DNA of 64,000 nt from Sphingomonas yantingensis (lineage in GTDB: Bacteria > Pseudomonadota > Alphaproteobacteria > Sphingomonadales > Sphingomonadaceae). The stretch covers positions 479,407-543,406 of the forward strand of contig NZ_JACIJJ010000004.1 in assembly GCF_014199325.1 (NCBI RefSeq). The letters run 5' to 3'. Under the pieces are notes generated by a model that had not been told where the DNA came from, did not search any database, and was given only the letters and a program-made list of their open reading frames with translations. The position numbers and the translations under genes were made by a program. This document shows positions 53,916 to 64,000 of this stretch, piece by piece. Positions within the stretch are counted from its first letter, which is position 1. The number at the start of each line of letters is the position of its first letter.

Positions 53916-55199
53916 TTATTCGGCCGGTGCCGATGCATCCGGTCTGTCGGGATCGACGCCCCGCTGCCGGTCGAGCGAGCGCATGATCGGCGTGACCGTC
54001 AACCCATGCAGCAGCACCGACAGCAGCACCACCAGCCCGACGATCCCCCACAGCCGCGGTGCATCCGCGATCGGCATGTGGTTGATGCCATAAGCGAGAT
54101 AGTAGATCGAGCCCACGCCGCGGATGCCGAAGAACGCCAGCGTCAGCTTTTCACCCCGTTCCGCAGGGTGCCCGACCAGCGCCAGCCAGCCCGTCACCGG
54201 CCGAACGACGAGCAGGATGAAGAGGGCAAAGGTCGCATCCATCCACGTCACGGATGACAGCAGGCCGCTGAATAGCGCGCCGCCGAACAGGATCAGCAGC
54301 ACCATCATCGCCAGCCGTTCGATCTGTTCGGTGATGGCGTGCATGTCCGCCTGAAACTGGTGCTCGCGGTGCGTATGGCGGAACGTCAGAGCGGTGACGA
54401 ACACCGCAAGGAAACCATAGACGTGCAGCATCTCCGTCAGGCCGTAGGAGACCAGCGTTGCCGACAGCGCGATCAGCCCGTCCCCGGTTTGCGCCAGCTT
54501 GCTCTCGCCGGGCACGTGAAAGGTTAGCCAGCCAAAGGCCCGGCCGACCAGCCAGCCGCCGACGATCCCGCCCAGCACCTCCCACAGCACGCGATAGGTC
54601 AGCCATTCGGCGACCCAGGGCTTGTCCGCGGGCAGTGCCACGGCCAGCAGGATCGCCAGATGCACGAACGGAAACGCGGCGCCGTCGTTCAGGCCCGCCT
54701 CGGACGTCAGGCCGAAGCGCACTTCGTCCTCGTCACCGGTCTTGGGTGGCCCGACCTGCACATCCGCGGCAAGGACAGGATCCGTGGGCGCGAGGCTGGC
54801 CGCAAGCAGCAGCGCCGCTGCCCAGGGGAGACCGAGCGCCCACCCGCCCAGCAGCGTGATCGCAGCGATGCCCAGCGGCATGGTGATCGCCAGCAGCCGC
54901 CACGTGATCGACCAGCGCCGCCAGCCGAACACCCGGTCGATCTTCAGCCCCGCACCCATCAGCGCGATGATGACGACGGCCTCGGCAAAGCGCTCGGTGA
55001 TTTCTGGAAAGCGGATCGGCAACGGCCGCAACGTCACTTGCGGCAACAGGAAGATCGTCGCGCCGATCCCTATGCACACGATCGGTAGCGACAACGGCAG
55101 CCGCTTGAGCGCCAGCGGCAGCCACGCGACGAGCGCGATCAGCAGACCGGTGCCGGTCATGATTAGGATATACGGATCGGGGATGAGCGAAATTGACAC
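53916..55199 (-). CDS. Cation:proton antiporter, CPA1/NhaP type
   Basis: 427 aa with about 12 membrane helices. Motifs SLAPTDPVLAADVQVG and FGLTSEAGLNDGAAFPFVHL, with the paired acidic residues of the ion site, identify the NhaP group that exchanges Na+ or K+ for H+. Start appears to be GTG 55199 with TTAGGG upstream. It is separate from the GT2 operon by 90 bp and may be an independent gene. Confidence 0.9.
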   Translation of the reverse strand: MSISLIPDPYILIMTGTGLLIALVAWLPLALKRLPLSLPIVCIGIGATIFLLPQVTLRPLPIRFPEITERFAEAVVIIALMGAGLKIDRVFGWRRWSITWRLLAITMPLGIAAITLLGGWALGLPWAAALLLAASLAPTDPVLAADVQVGPPKTGDEDEVRFGLTSEAGLNDGAAFPFVHLAILLAVALPADKPWVAEWLTYRVLWEVLGGIVGGWLVGRAFGWLTFHVPGESKLAQTGDGLIALSATLVSYGLTEMLHVYGFLAVFVTALTFRHTHREHQFQADMHAITEQIERLAMMVLLILFGGALFSGLLSSVTWMDATFALFILLVVRPVTGWLALVGHPAERGEKLTLAFFGIRGVGSIYYLAYGINHMPIADAPRLWGIVGLVVLLSVLLHGLTVTPIMRSLDRQRGVDPDRPDASAPAE

Positions 55200-55311
55200 G
55201 GGACCCTAACGGCCGGGCGAGCTGTGTGGCCCCGCTCAATTCCGCTGCGGTCAGTGTACTGACGGGGGATCGGGTCCCTTACCTGTCGAGGTATCTCACC
55301 CGTATTCCGGA

Positions 55312-56112
55312 TTAGATTTGGGAGTAGGCCGCCGGTGTCAAAATCTGGTTGTCGATCCCGGTCGTAATCTCCGGATCGGTGAGCCCGGGGGTGGCGATCA
55401 GCTTGCGCCAAGCCGGGTCCGCGCCGAACGCGCCCCAGCTTCGTTCGCGCGTCGCGTGGTCGGGAAATGTCAGAAGATAGGTGAGGCTGGGCAACCGGTG
55501 CCCCGTCAGGTCCTGTGCGAAGAAGACAGGCGTCAGCCCGTTTCGCCGAAATATCTCGATCTCGCCGCCGGTGTCGAACATGCCAATCTTCGTGGCGCCC
55601 GCACGATCGTTGTGACTGAAATAGGTCCTCAGTTCGAAGATTCGGCCCCGACCCACCGGGACTTCAATCTGCGAGAAACGGGGAAAAGCGCGCATCAGTT
55701 TGACGTCGAGCGAAGCGTAGGACGGGTCCCGCGGCGACGCGCCCAGGAAGGGTTCGCCAGCCTTTGCGTACGCCGGGTCGCTGGCAAGCTTCTCGGGCAG
55801 GGAGGCGAAGTCGGCAATCGTGGGATGAGGAACGAGAACGTGGACGCTCGGGCTACCTTCGCCGATCGCCACGGTGAACACCCCGATGGGGCCGCAGCCG
55901 GCGCGGCGGGCCGCCGGGATGAAGGCGTCGCGAAGATAGCCATCAAGACGTGCCCGCATCGGGCCGTTGATCAGACGATAGGTCCGTAGTTCGTAGATCT
56001 GGCGGGCTTCGGCTTTGCTACCCGGTTGAGCGTGCGCGGCACCGGTCGCGATTGCGACGCTCCCGCTTGCTGCGCCTGCGATCATCGAACGCCTGTCAAT
56101 CGGATGGCTCAT
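55312..56112 (-). CDS. Tat-exported NIPSNAP-family protein
   Basis: 266 aa. Twin-arginine leader HPIDRRSMIAGAASGSVAIA, then two NIPSNAP-type ferredoxin-like repeats (YELRTYRLINGPMRARLDGY and FELRTYFSHNDRAGATKIGM). GGGGAAAG lies about 6 nt before ATG 56112; an in-frame extension to 56154 is unlikely. Role unknown; periplasmic by its signal. Confidence 0.85.
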   Translation of the reverse strand: MSHPIDRRSMIAGAASGSVAIATGAAHAQPGSKAEARQIYELRTYRLINGPMRARLDGYLRDAFIPAARRAGCGPIGVFTVAIGEGSPSVHVLVPHPTIADFASLPEKLASDPAYAKAGEPFLGASPRDPSYASLDVKLMRAFPRFSQIEVPVGRGRIFELRTYFSHNDRAGATKIGMFDTGGEIEIFRRNGLTPVFFAQDLTGHRLPSLTYLLTFPDHATRERSWGAFGADPAWRKLIATPGLTDPEITTGIDNQILTPAAYSQI

Positions 56113-56262
56113 GATGACTTTCCCCGCGCCGCTATCGGTAGACCGGTGAAGCAATCGTTCCGTTCGCCACCGACGCCAAGCGAAAACTGGCGGGAGGCCG
56201 TCGTTACTCGGCCGTCAGGTCGGCCGCGATGGTCGAAGCACTGACCATCTGTCGACCGGCGG

Positions 56263-57095
56263 TCATGTGTCACGAGCGCCGGGCGGTCCGAACACCGACC
56301 AGCCGGTGCGATGGACGAGCATCTCCAGCGCCCGAACCCCGAGGATCGAATTGCCATGCTGGTCGAGGTTCGGTGACCATACCGCGATCGACGCGACCTC
56401 TGGCATGACAGCCAGGATTCCCCCGCCGACACCGCTTTTGGCTGGCAGGCCCACGCGAAGCGCGAAATCCCCCGAACCGTCATAGTGGCCGCAGGTCATC
56501 ATCAGCGCGAGCAGTTTGCGCATCCGCAACGCACGCTCGCGATCCGCCTTCCCCCCGGCCAACCTGGTGCGCGCTAGAAACGCGGCCGCATCCGCGAGCG
56601 CGCTGGCGTTCAGCGAAATCGCGCATTGCCGGAAATAGGCTGACATGACCGCATCGGGTTCGGAGCGCAGGTTGCCATGATGCTTCATGAAGCTCAGCAT
56701 GGCGCGATTGAGGTCGCCGGCCTGTTCCTCGCTTTCCAGGACTTCGTCGTCCAACGCGACCGGCTGCCCCAGTCCCGAGCGACCAGGCCGATCACGGCAT
56801 CGCGCGCACATTTCGCGTCGATCAGCGCATCCCCTGTGACCAGCGCGCCGGCATTGACGAAGGGATTGCGCGGGATGCCGTCGGTCCGCTCTAGATCGAC
56901 GATCGAGTTGAACGGATCGCCCGAAGGCTCCCGGCCGACCCGCTTGAAGATATCGTCGCCGATCGCGCGAAGCACGATCTCCAAGGCGAAAACCTTGGCG
57001 ATGCTTTGCAGCGGAAACGGTGTTGCCGCCGCCCCGCTGCAAAACCGCTCGCCGTTCAGCATCGTGACCGCGATGCCGAAGGGGCCGGGCTTCAT
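56263..57095 (-). pseudogene. Glutaminase (GlsA type) with a frameshift
   Basis: From ATG 57095 the frame reads MKPGPFGIAVTMLNGERFCS, the SxxK motif QSIAK, then PFNSIVDLERTDGIPRNPFV and NAGALVTGDALI. Near 56771-56775 homology moves to another frame, VALDDEVLESEEQAGDLNRA, then LRVGLPAKSGVGGGILAVMP and WSPNLDQHGNS, stopping at 56263. A one-base loss (likely GACCTGGGG to GACTGGGG) explains it. Product would be L-glutamine to glutamate and ammonia. The start is shorter than GlsA by some 40 residues. Sequencing error remains possible. Confidence 0.78.
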
Positions 57096-57201
57096 CTCGG
57101 CTCCTTTGCATCGGCGGCTTCCTCGATCCGCACCGCGTCGGCTTCGATCTCGACCGCGATGTCGGTCAGGATGCTGTCGAGATCGGGCGCCTCGTCCGCG
57201 C

Positions 57202-57205
<4 letters not shown>
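57092..57205 (-). CDS. 37-aa micro-ORF coupling catalase to glutaminase
   Basis: ATG 57205 overlaps the catalase stop (ATGA), and its own TGA overlaps the glutaminase ATG (ATGA). Reads MSADEAPDLDSILTDIAVEI then EADAVRIEEAADAKEPR, strongly acidic. AAGGAG near its end serves the glutaminase start. It could be a translated coupler or a tiny acidic protein; it does not look like the missing glutaminase N-terminus. Confidence 0.6.
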
Positions 57206-59274
<2,069 letters not shown>

Positions 59275-59476
59275 CCGGATTCCTCTTGCGCCTGGGTTTG
59301 GCGCTTGAAGACTCAACAAAGGACGCTCCCGAAAGACCCGTTTTGCCAATGATTTAGTTTTGTGCGCTATCCGTAATGGTGAGATGGGACCGAGTCATCG
59401 GCATCAGCGCTCGCCTTTGCCAGCCGCCTGATGAGGAATGGGTTCGAAAGCGCCAACGGCATTTATCTCGCCGCCA

Positions 59477-60622
59477 TCAGCGCATTAGGCCTGCAGCGCG
59501 CAGAGCATCCTCGATTGCGCCGCCGACCCCACCAGCAGCTTGCTGCAGCGGGGGTGGCGCTTCGCCACGATCGACAGACCCGGTTGCGATGAAGTTCTGC
59601 GACGCTGCAGGTTGCGGGTTGGAAGGCCGGGGCTGGTGATCGTGATGTTCGGACTTCCGCGCGAGCAACCCCCAGAAGTCCGCGATGCGGCGTGTCGAGG
59701 ATATCCCGGCTTCGAGCATATACGGCCCGGCGGTGCCGCAAGCATCGGTGCCCGAGGTGCGGAGCGGCGTGCCATGGCCGAGCCCGGCGATCCGATACGC
59801 TTCGATGACCTCGCGCCCATCGGCATCGCGCCACACACGTCTGGCATGACCATCGACCTGCTCCACGGTGCTCGGCTCGCGTGATGCTCCATGGATTGCG
59901 CGCCATTGCTCGACGATCAGAGCGGCATTCGCATGGCTCACCGTTGCGTCGCTGTCGCCGTGCCAGACCGATATCGTTGGCCATGGGCCTTCGTGGTGGG
60001 ATGCCGCGGTTACAAGCGCGCTGAGCGCGCCAGTAGGAGGCCCACCATGCGCCCGCATGCGATCGAACGCCTCCGGCACCGACGCCGCCGTGCCATAGGG
60101 AAGGCCGGCAATGATCGCGCCTCCCGCGAACACCTCAGGATAGGTGGCGAGCATCACCGATGTCATCGCGCCGCCCGCCGAAAGTCCGGTGACGAAGATG
60201 CGGGTGGGATCGACCGCGTGGTCCGCGAGCATCGCCGCAATCATCTGGCGGATCGACAGCGCTTCCCCGGTGTCTCGCTGCGTGTCGGTCGTATTGAACC
60301 AGTTGAAGCAGAGGTTGGCATTGTTGCCGCGCTGCTGCTCTGGATAAAGCAGGGCGAAGCCCTGTTCGTCGGCAAGGCGGGACCAGCCCGAGCCATCGTC
60401 GTAGCCGGCAGCCGTTTGCGTGCAGCCGTGCAGGACGACGACCAGCGCGGGAGAAGCTGGCCGCGACGCGGGCATGTAGAAGCGGCCGCGAAGTGCGCCC
60501 GGGTTGGACCCGAATGCCTCAAGGTCGGACAGCCGGTCTTCTGCCGAGACGGCAAGCCTTCTGCCCAGAGCGCCGGCTTGGAAATGGGAGAGGCGGCTGA
60601 TGGTGTCGTTGATGCTTCGCAT
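59477..60622 (-). CDS. PHB-depolymerase-type alpha/beta-hydrolase esterase
   Basis: 381 aa. Oxyanion region VVVLHGCTQTAAGYDDGSGW, nucleophile Ser148 in VTGLSAGGAM, acid Asp in WHGDSDATVSH, and His in GLGHGTPL. This is the PF10503 group that includes short-chain polyhydroxyalkanoate depolymerases and feruloyl esterase-like enzymes. No signal peptide is visible. ATG 60622 has GGGAG about 8 nt upstream. The C-terminal 60 residues are low-complexity. Confidence 0.9.
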   Translation of the reverse strand: MRSINDTISRLSHFQAGALGRRLAVSAEDRLSDLEAFGSNPGALRGRFYMPASRPASPALVVVLHGCTQTAAGYDDGSGWSRLADEQGFALLYPEQQRGNNANLCFNWFNTTDTQRDTGEALSIRQMIAAMLADHAVDPTRIFVTGLSAGGAMTSVMLATYPEVFAGGAIIAGLPYGTAASVPEAFDRMRAHGGPPTGALSALVTAASHHEGPWPTISVWHGDSDATVSHANAALIVEQWRAIHGASREPSTVEQVDGHARRVWRDADGREVIEAYRIAGLGHGTPLRTSGTDACGTAGPYMLEAGISSTRRIADFWGLLARKSEHHDHQPRPSNPQPAASQNFIATGSVDRGEAPPPLQQAAGGVGGAIEDALRAAGLMR

Positions 60623-60764
60623 GCGGCATACTCCCGGCCACGGCGGAAGCCCTGACGCGCGACATCGACTTATTTCGATGCTGCAGTGCACAATATCGGC
60701 CCAGCCGTCGGGGATGCAAGGATGCGTGCAGACTAAACACGATCTCGGCGCAGGAATGCGGCCG

Positions 60765-60944
60765 TCAGGTGCCGACGGGTGGTCCAGCGGCAACGCGCAA
60801 TCGAAGCCGCAGGGCCATCGCGCGGGTGTCCTCCACGGTCCGGCCAATCGCATCGGCTATGGTTTCGATTTGTAATCCGCCGGCAACACCGCTTCTAAGA
60901 TCGTCAATGTTGGTTTGAGTCCAGCGCTGATGTTTGTCGGTCAT
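60765..60944 (-). CDS. Small HTH-like protein (59 aa)
   Basis: Reads MTDKHQRWTQTNIDDLRSGV then AGGLQIETIADAIGRTVEDT and RAMALRLRLRV. The RW-T-x-x-x-I-D-D-L-R start and a recognition-helix-like IADAIGRTVEDTRAMALRLR give the look of a small GcrA/Myb-like HTH. Its ATG overlaps the stop of the 86-aa gene by ATGA. Too small to name further. Confidence 0.6.
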   Translation of the reverse strand: MTDKHQRWTQTNIDDLRSGVAGGLQIETIADAIGRTVEDTRAMALRLRLRVAAGPPVGT

Positions 60945-61201
60945 TGGGGCGATACCGCGGTCGTGCCGTTAGCCCCTGAACGCGTCGCAACCTCCCATTT
61001 GCATCGGTCGCCCAATCCAGAAGACGTTGCCATTTCGGCAAGCCCGGCGATTACTTCGATCGCACATGGAACCGCAGGCGCGTAGATGAAGCGCCAGCAC
61101 CAGCGGCATTCGGTAGAGCCCTGGTTGGATGGCGGCGTGTTCCAGGGCAGCGAAAAGCCCTTGCAGCCCTCTGCATCGCGATCGTCGAGGAACATCATCA
61201 T
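60941..61201 (-). CDS. Cys/Trp-rich hypothetical protein coupled to the HTH-like gene
   Basis: 86 aa from ATG 61201 (a cluster of ATGs at 61207, 61201, 61198 and 61195 makes the exact start uncertain; AGGA lies 5 nt before 61201). Reads DDRDAEGCKGFSLPWNTPPS then ECRWCWRFIYAPAVPCAIEV. Four cysteines and three tryptophans are concentrated in the first half. No family recognised; the ATGA junction with the next gene is the main support. Confidence 0.55.
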   Translation of the reverse strand: MMMFLDDRDAEGCKGFSLPWNTPPSNQGSTECRWCWRFIYAPAVPCAIEVIAGLAEMATSSGLGDRCKWEVATRSGANGTTAVSPQ

Positions 61202-61607
61202 TGCCATCCTGCTCGCTGTGGCGCGGTACAAAGGCCGAGGGATCAGCTTCAGGATCGCACGAGTGATGTCGTGCCTGCGCGAGAGGGCTACAAGGCACTC
61301 CGAGTATTTCTAGTTTCGCAGGCCCCAAGGGTGGCGGATTGAAGCTGCCATCTCCATATACTGCATATCGCGCCGTCTTTTTCGAGCTTGGCCGCGACTG
61401 AGAGTGCTTCATGCTCCCGCTCTGACGCGGAGTAGTCGCATTCCCCGATCCCTGACGCCTGTTTGCCATAGTTTCGCGCGGCAATTCCGTCCCGCCGGAA
61501 GCCAGAGCGGCGTGATCGATAAGGCGGCGCACCCTTGATCGCTCAAGGCTGCGCTGCCGGCGCTACCGCTTGAAAAGACCTGACCCCTTCCACCGAAAGG
61601 CCACGCC
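61202..61607. other. Gene-free stretch of about 400 bp
   Basis: Divergent promoter region between the small coupled genes and the 61608 gene. No convincing frame, hairpin or EcfG-like GGAAC element was seen. Confidence 0.45.
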
Positions 61608-61877
61608 ATGCAGCCCTCTTCAACCCTCTGCAGCGCTCGAGAGGCCCATCATCAGGCCCTTGCTCGCGCTGCCACGCTCGACAATGTGCGACTGATTGCA
61701 AGTGCCGCAGCCGCTGCCTGGGCTAAGGAAGGCGTTGCTGCGGGCTTGCGCGAAGACCGCAAAATGCAAACGCGAGCATTCGCAGAGGCACATGCGGTAT
61801 GCAATGAGTCGCTATCGATCGGCGACCGCGCATTAAGTGAGAATCCGGATCGCGGCCACGCTCATCAACGCTCATAA
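61608..61877 (+). CDS. Small helical hypothetical protein
   Basis: 89 aa, mostly alpha-helical (REAHHQALARAATLDNVRLI, then AAAAAWAKEGVAAGLREDR). GAAAGG lies 8 nt before ATG 61608. The TLDNVR motif with a following Ala-rich helix appears in small sphingomonad proteins of unknown role. The frame ends 28 nt before the transglutaminase start. Confidence 0.6.
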   Translation: MQPSSTLCSAREAHHQALARAATLDNVRLIASAAAAAWAKEGVAAGLREDRKMQTRAFAEAHAVCNESLSIGDRALSENPDRGHAHQRS

Positions 61878-61905
61878 ATCTTCCGTCGATTCGTCGCGCA
61901 AAGAG

Positions 61906-62811
61906 GTGCGGCTGCAAATCCTGCATGTCACCAGCTATGCCTATCGGGCGCCAGTGGAGTTACTGGCGCACCGTATGATGTTGAGGCCACGCGGATCGAA
62001 TGCACTTCGCCTGATCTCGGCCGATATAAGCTGCGAACCGGCAGCCGAGATCGAGTGGACGATGGATGTGTTTGGCAACCTTGTTGCCGCCGCATCGTTC
62101 CCAAAGCTCGCCAGACGCTTGGTGATTACCAACCGCCTGGTCGTTGAACAGACCGCCGCCATTTGGCCTGTCCTTAAGATTGCTCCGCACGCGCACCGCT
62201 ATCCGTTCAATTATTCGCTGCAGGAGCGACTCGATCTTGGCGCGCTTCTGGTGCCGGAGCATGCCGATCCGGAGGGCAGGCTTGCGGCGTGGGCGAAGGC
62301 GCAGATGCTCGGTGGCGACCCCGATACGCTCTCGCTTCTCCAAGACATGAATGCCGCCGCGCGGATCGGCATCAGCTATGTCGTGCGAGAAGAAGCCGGA
62401 ACGCAGGCCCCACTGGAGACGCTCGATTTCCGTTCGGGGTCGTGCCGCGATCTTGCGACGTTATTCATCGAAGCGGTCCGGCAACTCGGCTTCGGCGCCC
62501 GCGCGGTGTCCGGCTATCTTCTCGATCCGACGATGCTGGACGATCCTGGAAGCTCGTCCGGTCAGCACGGTGCGACACATGCGTGGGCCGAAGTCTATCT
62601 CCCCTGTGCCGGCTGGGTAGCGTTTGATCCGACCAATGGCCGCATGGGCGAGGCTCATCTGGTACCGGTCGCGGTCGGGCGAAGCATTGCACAGCTGTGC
62701 CCGGTCGACGGCCGATATGTCGGCACAGCGGACATGTTTCTCGGAATGGCGGTGGAGGTCACAATATCGACGGCGGACAATGCCGAACACGACGCGAAGG
62801 ATCGACGATGA
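61906..62811 (+). CDS. Transglutaminase-like cysteine protease family protein
   Basis: 301 aa. N-terminal domain HVTSYAYRAPVELLAHRMML, then the catalytic triad Cys180 (RSGSCRDLATLF), His225 (THAWAEVYL) and Asp241 (FDPTNG). These cytoplasmic proteins (bacterial transglutaminase-like, PF01841 with a PF08379-type N-terminus) have uncertain substrates. Start is taken as GTG 61906 because VRLQILHVTSY is where the fold begins; GTG 61837 is an alternative. Ribosome site poor at both. Confidence 0.85.
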   Translation: MRLQILHVTSYAYRAPVELLAHRMMLRPRGSNALRLISADISCEPAAEIEWTMDVFGNLVAAASFPKLARRLVITNRLVVEQTAAIWPVLKIAPHAHRYPFNYSLQERLDLGALLVPEHADPEGRLAAWAKAQMLGGDPDTLSLLQDMNAAARIGISYVVREEAGTQAPLETLDFRSGSCRDLATLFIEAVRQLGFGARAVSGYLLDPTMLDDPGSSSGQHGATHAWAEVYLPCAGWVAFDPTNGRMGEAHLVPVAVGRSIAQLCPVDGRYVGTADMFLGMAVEVTISTADNAEHDAKDRR

Positions 62812-62975
62812 CACCCCGATTGCTGATCGCGTATGCCCTGATACTCACCATGACGGCGCTCGCCGCGGGTTTCGGCGCTTACCTCATGTATCACTCGCAC
62901 GGACGTTCCTATCGTCGCCGCTTGCGCAAGGAACAACGGGCCTATGAGGCTCGCGAGGTTCCGCGAGACCCCTGA
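62808..62975 (+). CDS. Small single-pass membrane protein coupled to transglutaminase
   Basis: 55 aa: one membrane helix (LLIAYALILTMTALAAGFGA) and a very basic tail (HGRSYRRRLRKEQRAYEA). ATG 62808 overlaps the transglutaminase stop by ATGA and has AAGGA 8 nt upstream. It may anchor a soluble partner at the membrane. Function unknown. Confidence 0.7.
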   Translation: MTPRLLIAYALILTMTALAAGFGAYLMYHSHGRSYRRRLRKEQRAYEAREVPRDP

Positions 62976-62999
62976 TGCCGCGCGATACGCGACGTCAGG

Positions 63000-63194
63000 C
63001 TATTCAAAGACCGCCGGAGCGGTGTTCGCATCGCGTTTCGCCTGCGCGAGGGCGTCGCTGAGCTTGGCGTAGCGATAGTCCTGGTAGTGGAATATGTCGG
63101 CGGGCACTCGCGTGATCCCGTAACGTGCCATTTCAGCTTCTGCGCCCTCTTGCGCCGGTAACTGATCGTTGCCGGCCTCCTCAAGCGGACTCAT
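63000..63194 (-). CDS. Small hypothetical protein
   Basis: 64 aa. Starts MSPLEEAGNDQLPAQEGAEA and has a clear folded-looking core YGITRVPADIFHYQDYRYAK followed by a helix LSDALAQAKRDA. ATG 63194 overlaps the upstream stop by ATGA. No family name recognised. Confidence 0.7.
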   Translation of the reverse strand: MSPLEEAGNDQLPAQEGAEAEMARYGITRVPADIFHYQDYRYAKLSDALAQAKRDANTAPAVFE

Positions 63195-63442
63195 GACGCA
63201 ACCGCGTCGTGCGCCCGCATCGTCGCGAGACTTCCCGCCATCTGACGCAGAACTCGAGCGCGGTGCTCGTAGGTGTTGTGCCGATCGCCAATACGGGCAG
63301 CGACGAAATCATTGGAAAAGGCGGCGGTCATGTCAGTAAGTGCCGCCTGCAGGGCATCCGTTTCCGACCCGGCGTCGCGCGTCGCGGCAATCGGCACGGA
63401 TGGCCGTGTATTCGTCGGCACATTGGTATGATGGATGCCCAT
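63191..63442 (-). CDS. Small hypothetical protein, coupled to the next gene
   Basis: 83 aa. GAGGAG lies 8 nt before ATG 63442. A disordered N-terminus (GIHHTNVPTNTRPSVPIAAT) precedes a helical domain DALQAALTDMTAAFSNDFVA and HNTYEHRARVLRQMAGSLAT. Cotranscribed with the 64-aa gene. Role unknown. Confidence 0.68.
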   Translation of the reverse strand: MGIHHTNVPTNTRPSVPIAATRDAGSETDALQAALTDMTAAFSNDFVAARIGDRHNTYEHRARVLRQMAGSLATMRAHDAVAS

Positions 63443-63847
63443 AGCATGTCTCCTCAGCAGAGCGGGAGCACGAAGCATCTCTCAGTCGCAGCAAAGCTCA
63501 TGGCAGGCGCTGCGATACCACTCATATGGGGAGGCGCGGCGAGATTGATAGGGTGTCGCGGCGAGGATGGCGAAGGTAGAGATGTGCCGTCGTCACAGGG
63601 GATCCCGGCGGCATTCACCAGGTGAAGTAGGGACACTTAGGGTTCGACGAGCATGAGACCCGGCTGCGGCGAACGCTTGCAAAAGGACCGTGGGGCTGAA
63701 GAGGCCTTCCGCCGGGACAGTGCTCGGCAATGCGGTGCAGGAAATTCGACGCCGATAGATTGACACGCGCGTCGCCAGCCCTCGCCCGTGATCGTACGCC
63801 CTGGACCTTCGGCGTTGCAGTGAACGCACGCGCGCTTTTAGCATCTA
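63443..63847. other. Gene-free stretch before the IS element
   Basis: About 400 bp without a coding frame of recognisable character; open frames on the minus strand here have no homologous look. It may be scar sequence next to the insertion. Confidence 0.45.
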
Positions 63848-64000
63848 GGGTCAGGACCCATTGATGTGAGGGTCGCGATCTGATTCAGGCTCCGCAAGGA
63901 GACCGGAATGAGTGACCTGTTTTGGCTGACGGACGAGCAGATCGAGCGGCTGCGGCCGTTCTTTCCCAAGAGCCACGGCAAGCCTCGTGTGGATGACCGG
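63848..64000 (+). mobile_element. IS5-family insertion sequence, left end, cut by the window
   Basis: The presumed left terminus begins near GGGTCAGGACCCATTGATG at 63848-63866, directly after a CTAG that is a common target of this family. The transposase begins at 63908. Right end and target duplication are beyond the window. Confidence 0.65.
63908..64000 (+). CDS. IS5-family transposase, N-terminus only
   Basis: 31 codons visible, MSDLFWLTDEQIERLRPFFP then KSHGKPRVDDR. This is the DUF4096-type N-terminal domain that precedes the DDE core in many alphaproteobacterial IS5 transposases. GGAG ahead of ATG 63908. Catalytic residues lie beyond the edge. Confidence 0.85.
   Translation, partial: MSDLFWLTDEQIERLRPFFPKSHGKPRVDDR

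Overview
The window is high-GC DNA with the gene content, protein sequences and short palindromic repeats of a Sphingomonas-like alphaproteobacterium (order Sphingomonadales). The genus-level call is inference from protein character (sphingomonad-type TonB receptor, EcfG-like promoters, small conserved sphingomonad proteins), not from a marker search. No rRNA, tRNA or CRISPR array was seen.

Layout. 1-17.7 kb is core genome: pyrD (cut by the left edge), pheS-pheT with a pair of hairpins between them, a LuxR-HTH/DUF4019 membrane protein, a DUF4170 protein, a four-gene membrane/stress operon behind an EcfG-like promoter, eno, ftsB, secA, a DsbD/ScsB-type reductase, cysS and a coupled FAD oxidoreductase. 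17.7-20 kb is gene-poor and eroded: an ORF with an early amber codon coupled to an HPF/RaiA-like gene, a frameshifted flotillin fragment and an AT-rich leader. 20.06-31.56 kb is a two-gene operon of giant proteins (2712 and 1118 aa) of no known function, followed by a GMC-oxidoreductase remnant. 32-35.3 kb holds an OmpR-type two-component operon with a lipoprotein; a 22-bp repeat, likely the regulator's box, lies before that operon and before a small neighbouring gene.

36.2-46.1 kb is the most coherent catabolic locus. A TetR regulator with two palindromic operators faces a tightly packed run: FAD monooxygenase, sugar-isomerase-like TIM barrel, DUF6379-like beta subunit, MFS transporter, TonB receptor, Tat-exported small subunit plus GMC oxidoreductase, and a Tat-exported GH1 glycosidase. 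This set matches the logic of bacterial C-glycoside catabolism: uptake, 3-oxidation of the sugar by a GMC flavoenzyme, C-C cleavage by a two-subunit deglycosidase, then oxidation of the aglycone.

46.2-64 kb is mixed accessory and stress content: a lone tyrosine recombinase; an SRPBCC-ADH-SDR operon; a DEDDh-BRCT exonuclease; a four-gene GT2 / acyl-CoA-dehydrogenase-like / PIG-L / methyltransferase operon; a CPA1 antiporter; a NIPSNAP protein; HPII catalase coupled to a micro-ORF and a frameshifted glutaminase; a PHB-depolymerase-type esterase; several small proteins; a transglutaminase; and the start of an IS5-family element at the right edge. ATGA stop/start overlaps join genes inside almost every operon and were used throughout to fix starts.
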